Source of the DNA: Singulisphaera sp. GP187
GTDB lineage: Bacteria; Planctomycetota; Phycisphaerae; Phycisphaerales; SM1A02
DNA: 64,000 bases
Direction of reading: 5' to 3'
Assembly (NCBI GenBank): GCA_945869475.1
Contig: CAMBOV010000015.1
Location: forward strand, 1 to 64,000
A program made the translations under genes and the position numbers. The notes below the pieces were generated by a model, which did no database searches, had not been told where the DNA came from, and saw only the letters and a program-made list of their open reading frames with translations. Positions within the stretch are counted from its first letter, which is position 1. Every line of letters starts with the position of its first letter. Shown here in pieces: positions 43,192 to 50,614 of the stretch.

Positions 43192-44033
43192 ATGGGGCTC
43201 CAGAAACAACGTACTCTGAAAAAGTGCCCATTCAAGTCAAAGTTGGGACATAAAATCGAAATCGGACGTGCCCATCGTGGTCGAACTGCGATCGCAACGA
43301 CGGCAGCCTTGAGACCAGAGAGCATCCCCTGCACGGCGACGACTCCACCCATTGTGCGCTGAAGCAGCCAGCCGATGTAGCCAAAGGCGCGCACAACATC
43401 GCGCAGCGTGGGCGGGTTGGACGCGGATTGTTCGGTCGCTCGAGGATGTGCCGTGCAGACGATCGCACAACATCCCTCAGCGACGCGCAGATGCACGCGG
43501 TCGCGCGTTACAAGTGTTTCTCCACAGGCGAGTTGCGCGCCAATTGCTTCATCGCACGAGAGAATCTCAACGCCTCCCACGCCGGCGTGCACAACGACGA
43601 GTGGTGCATCGACCTGCGTCTCTCGAGCGCGAATGAGTTGCATTTCGCCCCGCCAACGGTCGCGGCGAACCATCCAGTTGACGTCGCGAACGTCGGTGCC
43701 AATGGGGTCGCCCACGACGAACTCTTCGCCGGCGAAGACGAGCGCGATTCCCTCGCGCGTAACCGCAGTGCGCACGCCGGCGCGCTCAAGGGTGAGCGCG
43801 TCGCCGTGAAGGATCGCGATGCTTCTCTCAACGCCAGGAAAAGTCGAAAACTCACTTCGCGATGGGACATCCGCGATCGACAACCGCCACGACCAATCGT
43901 CGCCCGCTGCGCTCGCATCGCCCGCTGCGCTCGCATCGCCCGCTGCGCTCGCGTCGCTTGCGACGACGAGTGTGCTTGCGAGTCCGTTCTTCCATTGAAC
44001 GCGCACTGAACTCGACGCTGGCAGCAGTGGCAT
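43188..44033 (-). CDS. hutD: HutD/Ves-family protein with repeat insert and C-terminal extension
   Basis: A 281-residue protein whose first 195 residues follow the HutD pattern: RVQWKNGLASTLVVA, then DDWSWRLSIADVPSRSEFSTFPGVERSI split by the usual spacing, and SAILHGDALTL-like strands. HutD is a cupin-fold protein associated with histidine utilisation, of uncertain role. An ASAAGD tandem insert is encoded by three 18-bp repeats (43901-43954). The last 80 residues look unlike HutD and may be a tail. TAGGGT ends 6 nt before its ATG. hutH and hutU are 15 kb away. Confidence 0.8.
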   Translation of the reverse strand: MPLLPASSSVRVQWKNGLASTLVVASDASAAGDASAAGDASAAGDDWSWRLSIADVPSRSEFSTFPGVERSIAILHGDALTLERAGVRTAVTREGIALVFAGEEFVVGDPIGTDVRDVNWMVRRDRWRGEMQLIRARETQVDAPLVVVHAGVGGVEILSCDEAIGAQLACGETLVTRDRVHLRVAEGCCAIVCTAHPRATEQSASNPPTLRDVVRAFGYIGWLLQRTMGGVVAVQGMLSGLKAAVVAIAVRPRWARPISILCPNFDLNGHFFRVRCFWSPI

Positions 44034-44039
44034 CCCATC

Positions 44040-44045
44040 ACCCTA
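44040..44045 (-). promoter_or_regulatory. TAGGGT, putative -10 of leaderless hutD mRNA
   Basis: On the minus strand TAGGGT ends 6 nt before the hutD ATG at 44033. The divergent MFS gene has GACACT at 44102-44107, likewise 6 nt before its proposed GTG start. Confidence 0.35.
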
Positions 44046-44113
44046 CCGCATCGGCGCAGCAACCTCACGCGAGCGCGATTGACGCAATCGCGCGAGACAA
44101 CGACACTACGAGG

Positions 44114-45367
44114 GTGACGCTCATCGACCCTGCAATCCACCGCACTTCACACACGCGCGCACTGCTCGCCATGGTGGCGGCGACCTCGTTCGTGCTGGTG
44201 CACATCATCATCGAACACTCGTATGGAGCGCTGCAGAGTTCGATCGCGCGCGACCTTCACATGGCTCTGGGCGAATCGGCGATTTTCGCCGGGTTCTACC
44301 TCGCGGGATATGGACTCTGTCAGATTCCAGCAGGGTTGCTGCTCGATCGGTACGGCGCGCGACACATTCTCTGGATCGCGGCACTTTTCGCGGCAGTGTC
44401 GATGTTGCTTCTCTCGTGGGTCGAGAGTCCACTCGGTGTGGGAGCGACGCGCTTCACGGCAGGCGTCACAACATCGTTCGCATTCTCGGGCGCCGCGCTT
44501 GTCGCTCGGCGGCGACTTCCTCCGCACTGGTTCACGCCGGCGATGGGAATTCTCGAAGCATCCGTGGGTCTTGGCGGCGCAGTGGGACTCGCTTTGGTCG
44601 ACACACTCCTGCCAGTGATCGGATGGCGCGAGACAGTGCAAGTCATTGCGGGACTCACCGCGCTCACATCACTCGCGTGCCTCGTGTGCATTCGAACGCG
44701 ACGAGCGCCGTTGGTGGTCGCAGAGGCCTCAGAGAAACCACTTCCATTTCGCGAAGCACTCGTGGTCGTCTGGTCGAACGCGCAAGTGCGTCGCTGCGCG
44801 CTCATCTATGGAATCATGATGGGCAATGTCTTTGGCTTCGCCGGATTCTGGAACATCCAACTGATGGAGGCATGGGGCGCGAGCTTCGATGAGAGCCTGA
44901 GTGACAACGTTGCGATCATGATCGGGCTCGCGGTCAGCGCGCTGCTCGTTGGCGGTCTCACGCGCACCTTTCGAGCGATGCGCATCGTGTTGATCGTCTC
45001 GAACATTGGCGCAGCGGTGATGCTTACGTTTGATCTCTTCGTGCCGTGGCCGACGACTCAGTCTGCGATCTTCGTTGAAATGTTCTGCTTGGGATTTTTT
45101 CTGGGATCGTCCATTCTGACCTTCGCGCTCGCATGCGCGCCTATGCCACTGCGCGTCGTCGCAACGGCGGTTGCAGTGGTGAATTGTGCGGGACTCGTCG
45201 GCGCCGTCTTTGTTGAGGCGATCCCAGGAGTGATCTTGCAGGTGCTCGGCAGCTCAACGCTCAACGACATGCAGATCGCGCTCGTGATGGTCGTGCCGAT
45301 GGCGCTCATCGCAGCGTGGGCAGCGCGCGGACTGAAGACGGACTATCCGCCCGTTGCGCATGCGTGA
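44114..45367 (+). CDS. MFS transporter
   Basis: A 417-residue protein with about 12 hydrophobic helices. The loop between helices 2 and 3 reads GLLLDRYGARHILW, the MFS motif A. A cytoplasmic central loop (about 200-225) splits the two six-helix bundles. The substrate is unknown; the CynX/NarK-like or nitrate/organic-anion groups are possible. GTG 44114 was chosen because a GACACT hexamer ends 6 nt before it and because the longer in-frame N terminus is Arg-rich and overlaps the hutD gene in antisense. ATG at the start of helix 1 is an alternative. Confidence 0.85.
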   Translation: MTLIDPAIHRTSHTRALLAMVAATSFVLVHIIIEHSYGALQSSIARDLHMALGESAIFAGFYLAGYGLCQIPAGLLLDRYGARHILWIAALFAAVSMLLLSWVESPLGVGATRFTAGVTTSFAFSGAALVARRRLPPHWFTPAMGILEASVGLGGAVGLALVDTLLPVIGWRETVQVIAGLTALTSLACLVCIRTRRAPLVVAEASEKPLPFREALVVVWSNAQVRRCALIYGIMMGNVFGFAGFWNIQLMEAWGASFDESLSDNVAIMIGLAVSALLVGGLTRTFRAMRIVLIVSNIGAAVMLTFDLFVPWPTTQSAIFVEMFCLGFFLGSSILTFALACAPMPLRVVATAVAVVNCAGLVGAVFVEAIPGVILQVLGSSTLNDMQIALVMVVPMALIAAWAARGLKTDYPPVAHA

Positions 45368-45433
45368 TTACGATTGACCCTCGTGGACGGTGAGAAAGTG
45401 CCCGCGCGCCGCGCCGCCGCGATCCGCCCACAA

Positions 45434-45505
45434 CTCCCCCGACTGGACTCGAACCAGTAACCTGGCGGTTAACAGCCGCCCGCTCTACCATTGAGCTACG
45501 AGGGA
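45434..45505 (-). tRNA. tRNA-Asn (anticodon GTT)
   Basis: A 72-nt cloverleaf on the minus strand. The acceptor arms TCCCTCG and CGGGGGA pair with one G-U, the D arm is GCTC...GAGC, the anticodon stem GGCGG/CCGCC encloses the loop CTGTTAA with anticodon GTT, and the T arm is ACTGG-TTCGAGT-CCAGT. The discriminator base is G, as expected for Asn. The 3' CCA is not encoded, so it must be added after transcription. The gene stands alone between the MFS and bL31 genes. Confidence 0.96.
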
Positions 45506-45644
45506 ATGAGGGCTGAAAGATAGCAGTGCGTGGGGATCCGTCAACTTTCGTCGCGCGATGCGCCGTCCACTGATGGATGATGATGCCGCCCCTTGCGCCC
45601 AAACGGTTTCTCGTTACACTTCGCGACTCGATCTGGAGCCCACT

Positions 45645-45887
45645 ATGAAGCCTGATATCCATCCAAAGTACTTTCCCGAATGCAAAGTCAACTTCCGCGG
45701 ACAAGTCGTCATGACTGTCGGCGCCACCGTTCCTGAGTTGAACGTCGAAGTCTGGTCTGGATCGCACCCCTTCTACACCGGTCAGAAGACTTTCGTGGAT
45801 ACCGCGGGTCGCGTTGAGCGCTTCCAGCGCAAGTTCGCAGGCGGATACTTCGCCAAGGGCAAAGACGCCCCAGCTGCCAAGAAGTAG
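45645..45887 (+). CDS. rpmE: 50S ribosomal protein bL31
   Basis: An 80-residue bL31: MKPDIHPKYFPECKV at the start, and SGSHPFYTGQKTFVDTAGRVERF in two conserved parts, which is the bL31 signature. Only one Cys remains where zinc-binding forms have four, so this is the zinc-free type. The start has a GGAG 8 nt upstream, and TACACT at 45616-45621 is a possible -10. A strong terminator follows 25 nt after the stop. Confidence 0.95.
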   Translation: MKPDIHPKYFPECKVNFRGQVVMTVGATVPELNVEVWSGSHPFYTGQKTFVDTAGRVERFQRKFAGGYFAKGKDAPAAKK

Positions 45888-45911
45888 CGCGCACCATCTT
45901 GAATCACTTCG

Positions 45912-45940
45912 ACACCGTGCTTTTTCAGGCACGGTGTTTT
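45912..45940 (+). terminator. Rho-independent terminator of rpmE
   Basis: ACACCGTGC (45912-45920) and GCACGGTGT (45929-45937) form a perfect 9-bp stem with an 8-nt loop, followed by TTT. It ends the bL31 transcript before prfA. Confidence 0.85.
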
Positions 45941-45966
45941 CTGTGTCAGTCACGGTATTTTCTCGG

Positions 45967-45972
45967 TATGGT
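45967..45972 (+). promoter_or_regulatory. TATGGT, putative -10 of leaderless prfA mRNA
   Basis: TATGGT ends 8 nt before the prfA ATG at 45981, just after the rpmE terminator. There is no Shine-Dalgarno. Confidence 0.45.
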
Positions 45973-45980
45973 CGCCCGCG

Positions 45981-47060
45981 ATGTCGTCCCCTCCAGACAA
46001 CCTCATTCGCAAACTCGTTGAAATCGACAACGAGTTCGAGTCGCTCACGGCCGCGATGCAGGATGACGCTGTGCTGGCCGACCATCGCCGGTTGCGAACG
46101 ATCGTGATTCGCCGCGCCTCGCTCGAAGAAATGGTGACGCGGTGGAGACGATGGAACACTGCGGGTCGTGAACTCGCATCCACAATCGAACTCGCAGAGG
46201 ATCGCGACTCGTCGATCGCGGCGATGGCACGCGAAGAACGCGCGCAACTCGAAACCGAACGGGCAGCGATCATCGAGTCGCTCATCCGTGATCTTGTGAC
46301 GGCCGATGATCGCGCCGTTGGCGAGATCATCCTCGAAGTGCGCAGTGGAGTTGGCGGCGACGAAGCGAGTCTCTGGGCGGGCGATCTCGTCTCGATGTAC
46401 CAGCGTTACTGCGCAAGCCGTGGATGGACCTGGGATGAACTCGAACTCAAATCGGGCGACGCGGGAGGCATCAGCCACGGAGTCTTCGAGATCACCGGCG
46501 TTGGAGTCTGGAGCTCGCTCGGCTACGAAGGCGGAACGCATCAAGTGAAGCGTGTGCCCGCAACCGAAGCTCAAGGACGCGTGCACACCTCAACGGCAAC
46601 CGTCGCTGTTCTTGCAGAACCTGAAGAGGTCGCTGATGCGGTCGATCCCGCCGAGGTGAAAGAGATCATGACGACGGCGCAGGGTCCGGGCGGACAGAAC
46701 GTGAACAAGGTTGCGACGGCGGTGCAACTGATTCATCTTCCCACCGGTATTGAAGTGCGCATGCAAGAGACGCGCAGTCAGTTGCAAAACCGCGAGAAGG
46801 CGTGGCGACTCTTGCGCGCGCGCGTCTATGAATTGCGGCGCGCCGAGGCTGCTGCGCGCCGTGCCGATGAGCGAAGTGCGATGATTGGCTCGGGCAGTCG
46901 CGCCGAGAAAATTCGCACCTATCGGTCGAAAGAAAATGTCGGTGTTGATCACCGCATCGACGAGAGTTTTAATCTCACTGAACTGCTCGCAGGTCGAATG
47001 CAGCCCCTGCTCGACGCGCTTGCGCTGAAAGACATCGCAGACCGAATTCAACGGTTGTGA
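45981..47060 (+). CDS. prfA: Peptide chain release factor 1
   Basis: A 359-residue class I release factor reading UAA and UAG. The codon-recognition motif is PAT (in KRVPATEAQG), which marks RF1 rather than RF2 (SPF), and the peptidyl-hydrolysis motif is GGQ in GPGGQNVNKVATAVQL. The N-terminal helical domain and the IRTYRSKENVGVDHRI-type C-terminal region are intact. Its 3' end overlaps the convergent gene by 13 nt. Confidence 0.96.
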   Translation: MSSPPDNLIRKLVEIDNEFESLTAAMQDDAVLADHRRLRTIVIRRASLEEMVTRWRRWNTAGRELASTIELAEDRDSSIAAMAREERAQLETERAAIIESLIRDLVTADDRAVGEIILEVRSGVGGDEASLWAGDLVSMYQRYCASRGWTWDELELKSGDAGGISHGVFEITGVGVWSSLGYEGGTHQVKRVPATEAQGRVHTSTATVAVLAEPEEVADAVDPAEVKEIMTTAQGPGGQNVNKVATAVQLIHLPTGIEVRMQETRSQLQNREKAWRLLRARVYELRRAEAAARRADERSAMIGSGSRAEKIRTYRSKENVGVDHRIDESFNLTELLAGRMQPLLDALALKDIADRIQRL

Positions 47061-47590
47061 GTGGGCGACACCGCGACGCGAGTCGACTCGAGCCACTGCG
47101 CGAGAAACTTTTCGATGAAGACTCGCACGGCACGCTCCGTTGATGGTGCATCGACTCCGCGCAGACAGACACGCGGATCGCTCGCGAGTTGATCGAGTTG
47201 AATCTCGAACTCGCCATCGACGACGAGAGTTTGTGGCAATCGGGACGCGAGATGGGCAACGGCCGCATTGGTGTTGACCGTCCCCAGCACGATCGCCGGC
47301 GCCGCAACGAGCGTTGGGTCATTGAGGTACCAGAGATCTGTCACGATCTGCACCTGTGGAAACCCCTCGCCTGGTGAACCACCCGCTGCGACTGCTGCCT
47401 CGAGTCGCTTCTGAAATCGGTAGGCCAGCGGGCGGTCATCCCGTTCTGCATCGGGGTGGGATCCCACAACGATCGTGATGACCTCGCTCGCGCGACGCGC
47501 CGAACTCGAGGCGTGTACGTCCTTCACCGATTTCGTTGGTTTCAGTTCTTTGATCTTCTTCACGTCGTTCGCGTCTTTCATGTTTGTCAT
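47048..47590 (-). CDS. Hypothetical protein downstream of the DUF1573 gene
   Basis: A 180-residue soluble protein with a Lys-rich N terminus (about 1-35) and a Rossmann-like alternating pattern (VITIVVGSHPDAERDD, then VQIVTDLWYL and PAIVLGTVNTNAAV). I do not recognise the family. Its ATG overlaps the stop of the DUF1573 gene (ATGA at 47587-47590), so the two are coupled. The stop lies inside the end of prfA on the other strand. Confidence 0.7.
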   Translation of the reverse strand: MTNMKDANDVKKIKELKPTKSVKDVHASSSARRASEVITIVVGSHPDAERDDRPLAYRFQKRLEAAVAAGGSPGEGFPQVQIVTDLWYLNDPTLVAAPAIVLGTVNTNAAVAHLASRLPQTLVVDGEFEIQLDQLASDPRVCLRGVDAPSTERAVRVFIEKFLAQWLESTRVAVSPTHNR

Positions 47591-48720
47591 GGTCGCACGC
47601 TCGCGATCACCTCGAGCTCTGCCCGGTGTGTCGCCGTCTTGAGCACGATGGGAAGTACGAGGATTCCTGCGAATTCTGCTGCGGGCGTCACCGTGATGAA
47701 GACGTTTCGCGCGCCGTCATTACCCGGTTCTGTGCGCGCGAGTGCAATCGTCGCCTCGCTGCTCGTCGTCGTCACTGATTCGACCACGAGCGTGCCGTTG
47801 GCGATCGTGAAGAGCGCCTCTTTCGAACTCTTCGCGGGGATCAATCCAAGATTGCAGCGCACATCGGAGAATTGAATCGCGGGTTTCTTCGGTGCCCGTT
47901 CACTGCGCACGCGCACATCGACGACTCCCGCTCCAACCGCGTCGGTCTCAAAGAGCAGATGCGATGGCAGGTCTTTCGCAGAAGCGCTGAGGTCGTACGA
48001 GACCACGTACGAACTTCGAGGTGCCTCGGTCGCGCCGTCGAATCCTTGGATCGAAAATCCGCCTCCACCCTTCTCACTCAAGATTCGAAAGGGTTTTCGA
48101 TCGAGCGATTCGATGATGAGCCGTCCGGTGAGATTCTTCTGCTCGATCGCGTTGATGTATGGCGGCACCACGCGCACGGGAAGTGAGACCTCTCCCTTCA
48201 CTGCGATGTCGAGCGCGCGGGCGAAGCCATCCACGGTGACTTTGACTGATGAGCGACGAACTCCCATTGCGGGTGCACCATCAAGTTTGATCGTGATCGT
48301 CTCTGAGCCGCTCGGCGCGATTATCTTTCCGACGAGGTCGTTGATCGTGGTGCATTTGCACGATGCAACGACTGCATTAATCGTCACTGGCAGCGTCCCG
48401 GTGTTCTTGATCGTGACCGTGCCTTCGCCCGGAGTGTTGGGAGCGAGAAATCCCAAGTCGAGCGCCACAGGGTCAGCGACGAGCGGCGGAGCTTCAGCGA
48501 CTGACTTCGAAAGCGGTCTCTGCGCAGGCGGAACTCTTGGCGCCGGCTTCGATTGGGGCGTGTCCTGTGTCGGCGCGGGCTGAGTTTGGGGCTTGTCTTG
48601 GGGGCGCGCGCCGCAGGGCATCACAGTCAACAAAACCACTGCAAACACGGCGAGAAATCCCACGTTTCCGCAGGCGAATGCTCGACTTTTCTGCTTCCGA
48701 TAACTCGTTTTTTGGCTCAT
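47587..48720 (-). CDS. Secreted DUF1573-domain protein
   Basis: A 377-residue protein with an N-terminal hydrophobic signal/anchor (about 20-38), a Pro/Gln-rich linker (about 39-75), and then an Ig-like DUF1573 domain: LDLGFLAPNTPGEGTVTIKN followed by the conserved ASCKCTT cysteine motif. The remaining 220 residues are beta-rich and look like further Ig-like repeats. DUF1573 proteins are common at planctomycete and Bacteroidetes cell surfaces; the function is unknown. It is divergent from the small RNA gene upstream of efp. Confidence 0.85.
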   Translation of the reverse strand: MSQKTSYRKQKSRAFACGNVGFLAVFAVVLLTVMPCGARPQDKPQTQPAPTQDTPQSKPAPRVPPAQRPLSKSVAEAPPLVADPVALDLGFLAPNTPGEGTVTIKNTGTLPVTINAVVASCKCTTINDLVGKIIAPSGSETITIKLDGAPAMGVRRSSVKVTVDGFARALDIAVKGEVSLPVRVVPPYINAIEQKNLTGRLIIESLDRKPFRILSEKGGGGFSIQGFDGATEAPRSSYVVSYDLSASAKDLPSHLLFETDAVGAGVVDVRVRSERAPKKPAIQFSDVRCNLGLIPAKSSKEALFTIANGTLVVESVTTTSSEATIALARTEPGNDGARNVFITVTPAAEFAGILVLPIVLKTATHRAELEVIASVRP

Positions 48721-48824
48721 GGGTCGCTCGTCCTCGAATCAACGTCAGTTGACGCCACATTGACATTCGGCGCAACACCCGCGAGAGGCTGACAAAAATA
48801 AATCTGATTTCTTTGCAACCTGAT

Positions 48825-48852
48825 TTTACAAATCTCAATTCGGGGCTATTGT
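48825..48852 (+). promoter_or_regulatory. Promoter of the small RNA upstream of efp
   Basis: TTTACA (48825-48830), a 16-nt spacer and TATTGT (48847-48852) form a sigma-70-like promoter pointing at the structured region. Transcription would start near 48858-48860. Confidence 0.55.
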
Positions 48853-48858
48853 GAGAGT

Positions 48859-48983
48859 GCGGATGAAAGTCCGCGTCAGCCAGCCTGAAGATCGGAGAAA
48901 GACCCCGATCAGTTCAGTTGACTGACCAACCATGCCCTTTTCCCTCCCTCCGCCCCCGAGCCTTGTGCTCGGGGGTTTTTTTA
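48859..48983 (+). ncRNA. Candidate structured small RNA (about 125 nt) upstream of efp
   Basis: The predicted transcript has a hairpin at 48859-48874 (GCGGA/TCCGC), a long interrupted stem at 48875-48926 (GTCAG/CTGAC, CTGAA/TTCAG and GATCGG/CCGATC around a 9-nt loop), a C/U-rich single-stranded stretch at 48927-48952 containing CCCTCCCTCC, and a terminator hairpin with seven T. It has its own promoter and terminator and no open frame, so it fits a free small RNA. The unpaired CCUCC repeats match the anti-Shine-Dalgarno sequence and could pair with ribosome-binding sites. A terminated efp leader (attenuator) is the alternative. I recognise no known RNA family. Confidence 0.6.
48953..48982 (+). 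terminator. Strong Rho-independent terminator upstream of efp
   Basis: CCCCCGAGC (48953-48961) pairs with GCTCGGGGG (48967-48975) around a 5-nt loop, followed by seven T (48976-48982). It ends the small RNA 61 nt before the efp start codon. Confidence 0.92.
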
Positions 48984-49011
48984 TGGGCTGCGCGGCATTT
49001 TTATCGCGGGC

Positions 49012-49017
49012 TATGAT
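49012..49017 (+). promoter_or_regulatory. TATGAT, putative -10 of efp
   Basis: TATGAT lies 26 nt before the efp ATG, between the terminator and the gene, and AAGGA (49032-49036) gives efp a Shine-Dalgarno at 7 nt spacing. efp therefore seems to have its own promoter, though no good -35 is seen. Confidence 0.45.
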
Positions 49018-49043
49018 CGCCCCCCCACCCCCAAGGACCCACA

Positions 49044-49598
49044 ATGGACTCAAACGATTTACGACCAGGCGTTGCGATCAAACTCGATGGACGCTTTTAC
49101 GTTGTCACCCAATTCACGCACGTCACCCCAGGCAATCTGCGCGCGTTCATCCAGATCAAGATCAAAGATATCGACAAGGGAACCCTGCTCGAGAAGCGCC
49201 TTCGCTCGGGCGAAAACGTCGAACAGGTCGAATTGGACCGCCGTCCGATGGAGTACCTCTACCTCGATGGCAAGAAGTACATCTTCATGGACACGGTCAG
49301 TTACGAGCAGGTCGAACTCGACGAGGTCGTCGTGGGCGACATGCCGCTTTATGCGAAGCCGAACACTGAACTCGTTGTGCTCTGGTGCGATGGCAAGCCG
49401 ATTTCGATCGAGTTGCCAAACGTCGTCGAATTGAAAATCACCGACACGGCTCCGGGGATCAAGGGTGCGACTGCAACGAATCAACTGAAGGAAGCAGTCT
49501 GCGAGACTGGTCTCAAGACGCGCGTTCCTCCCTTCATCGTGATTGGCGAAATGATTCGCATCAATACGTCCGACGGGTCGTACGCCAGCCGCGCCTGA
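49044..49598 (+). CDS. efp: Elongation factor P with non-canonical tip loop
   Basis: A 184-residue, three-OB-domain EF-P that relieves ribosome stalling at polyproline. The later domains are typical: LPNVVELKITDTAPGIKGAT, the EF-P signature region, and the C-terminal IGEMIRINTSDGSYASR. The domain I tip loop reads TPGNLRAF where E. coli has KPGKGQAF, so the Lys34 that is beta-lysylated or hydroxylated is Asn here (residue 31), with Arg33 nearby. No EpmA, EpmB, EarP or YmfI-type modifying gene is in the window. It may be an unmodified EF-P subfamily. Confidence 0.94.
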   Translation: MDSNDLRPGVAIKLDGRFYVVTQFTHVTPGNLRAFIQIKIKDIDKGTLLEKRLRSGENVEQVELDRRPMEYLYLDGKKYIFMDTVSYEQVELDEVVVGDMPLYAKPNTELVVLWCDGKPISIELPNVVELKITDTAPGIKGATATNQLKEAVCETGLKTRVPPFIVIGEMIRINTSDGSYASRA

Positions 49599-50592
49599 TT
49601 GACCCTCCTTCGACGCGTGCTGCTTCGCCTGCGAGCTCAAGCCGCGGCTCGGGGGTTGTCCATCGCTGCCAGAGATTGACAAACGCGGGACCCCGACCGC
49701 GTGCAATTGGAATCGTGATGAATCCTTGAGGACCAAGCAGGATCGCGTGGTAGTTGGAGTTCTTGGCTGGAGTGAGCGCTCGAATGATGAGCACCGAATC
49801 TTCGACCGTCCAGCGACGACCCTGTCGATCGTCGACCCAACCTGGTCCAGCGCGCACGATGCCACGCGTCGTCTTCAGCGAGATGAATCGTTCGCCCAGC
49901 ACCGATGTAAACCATGCAATTGCGAAGAGCGCACAGATGCAGAATGAGATGACTATAAGGATTCCAACGATTCCAATGGGATCGTTGCGCAGCACGTACC
50001 CCGCCGCACTGTTGCCGGTCCAGAGGAGCGGCAGGAGCACCATCAACGCTTGTTGTTTGCTGAAGGAGTGACCGATCTCTTCAGGCTCGAGCAGCCCCAC
50101 AGGTGCCGCGTGCAACTCGAGCAGCGGCGCAATCGATAGCGGAGCGAGTGCAATGCGACTCGCGCACCCCGCTCGAAGTGCGGTCGCCGCCGCAGCCGCA
50201 CTCGCGGTTTGCTCTCGCCCGAAACTTCCCAGTGACCACCGTGCGCGCAAGAGAAAAAACTTCTCGATCGGCTCGGCGAACGCCGCGTTCTCTGGCCTCT
50301 CACTGAATGCGGTCCACTGATTGCGACGGGCGATGCGCTGATTGCGCCACATCCAGAAAAGGCCGAAACCAACCGTCAGAAACGGTCCCCCAATCATGAG
50401 CAGGATTGAAGGAACCACGGATCCTGAAGTGGGTCGGGGATTCTGCGCTGCAGCTGACGCAAGCGATGTGGTCATCCACACCACCCCCACTGGCAGCAGC
50501 ATGAACGAGATGAACAGCGGCCAGACCGCGCGCCACCAGCCGAGCGCACTCACTGGTGGGATGTCGACGATTTCAATCCGGTTCTCGTGCAT
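49561..50592 (-). CDS. Hypothetical membrane protein
   Basis: A 343-residue protein with hydrophobic helices near residues 20-42, 60-82, 190-205 and 215-245 and a basic C-terminal tail. No family is recognised; the final domain (VLGERFISLKTTRGIVRAG and on) resembles a small PH-like or beta domain. The start at 50592 lies 22 nt after the glyA stop, so it is probably cotranscribed with glyA. Its 3' end overlaps the convergent efp by 38 nt, so the exact stop region is read on both strands. Confidence 0.7.
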   Translation of the reverse strand: MHENRIEIVDIPPVSALGWWRAVWPLFISFMLLPVGVVWMTTSLASAAAQNPRPTSGSVVPSILLMIGGPFLTVGFGLFWMWRNQRIARRNQWTAFSERPENAAFAEPIEKFFLLRARWSLGSFGREQTASAAAAATALRAGCASRIALAPLSIAPLLELHAAPVGLLEPEEIGHSFSKQQALMVLLPLLWTGNSAAGYVLRNDPIGIVGILIVISFCICALFAIAWFTSVLGERFISLKTTRGIVRAGPGWVDDRQGRRWTVEDSVLIIRALTPAKNSNYHAILLGPQGFITIPIARGRGPAFVNLWQRWTTPEPRLELAGEAARVEGGSIRRGWRTTRRTY

Positions 50593-50614
50593 CGTGAATG
50601 CCCTGCGGTCACTG

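Noticed and set aside
48859-49043. A known riboswitch in front of efp
   Set aside because: I checked by eye for TPP, FMN, cobalamin, SAM, glycine, ZTP, fluoride and cyclic-di-GMP core motifs and found none; a free small RNA with its own terminator fits better.
49561-49598. Overlap of efp and the convergent membrane-protein gene as a sign of misannotation
   Set aside because: Both stops are in good frames and efp is certain; convergent 3' overlaps also occur at prfA and the S1 gene, so it seems to be a local habit.
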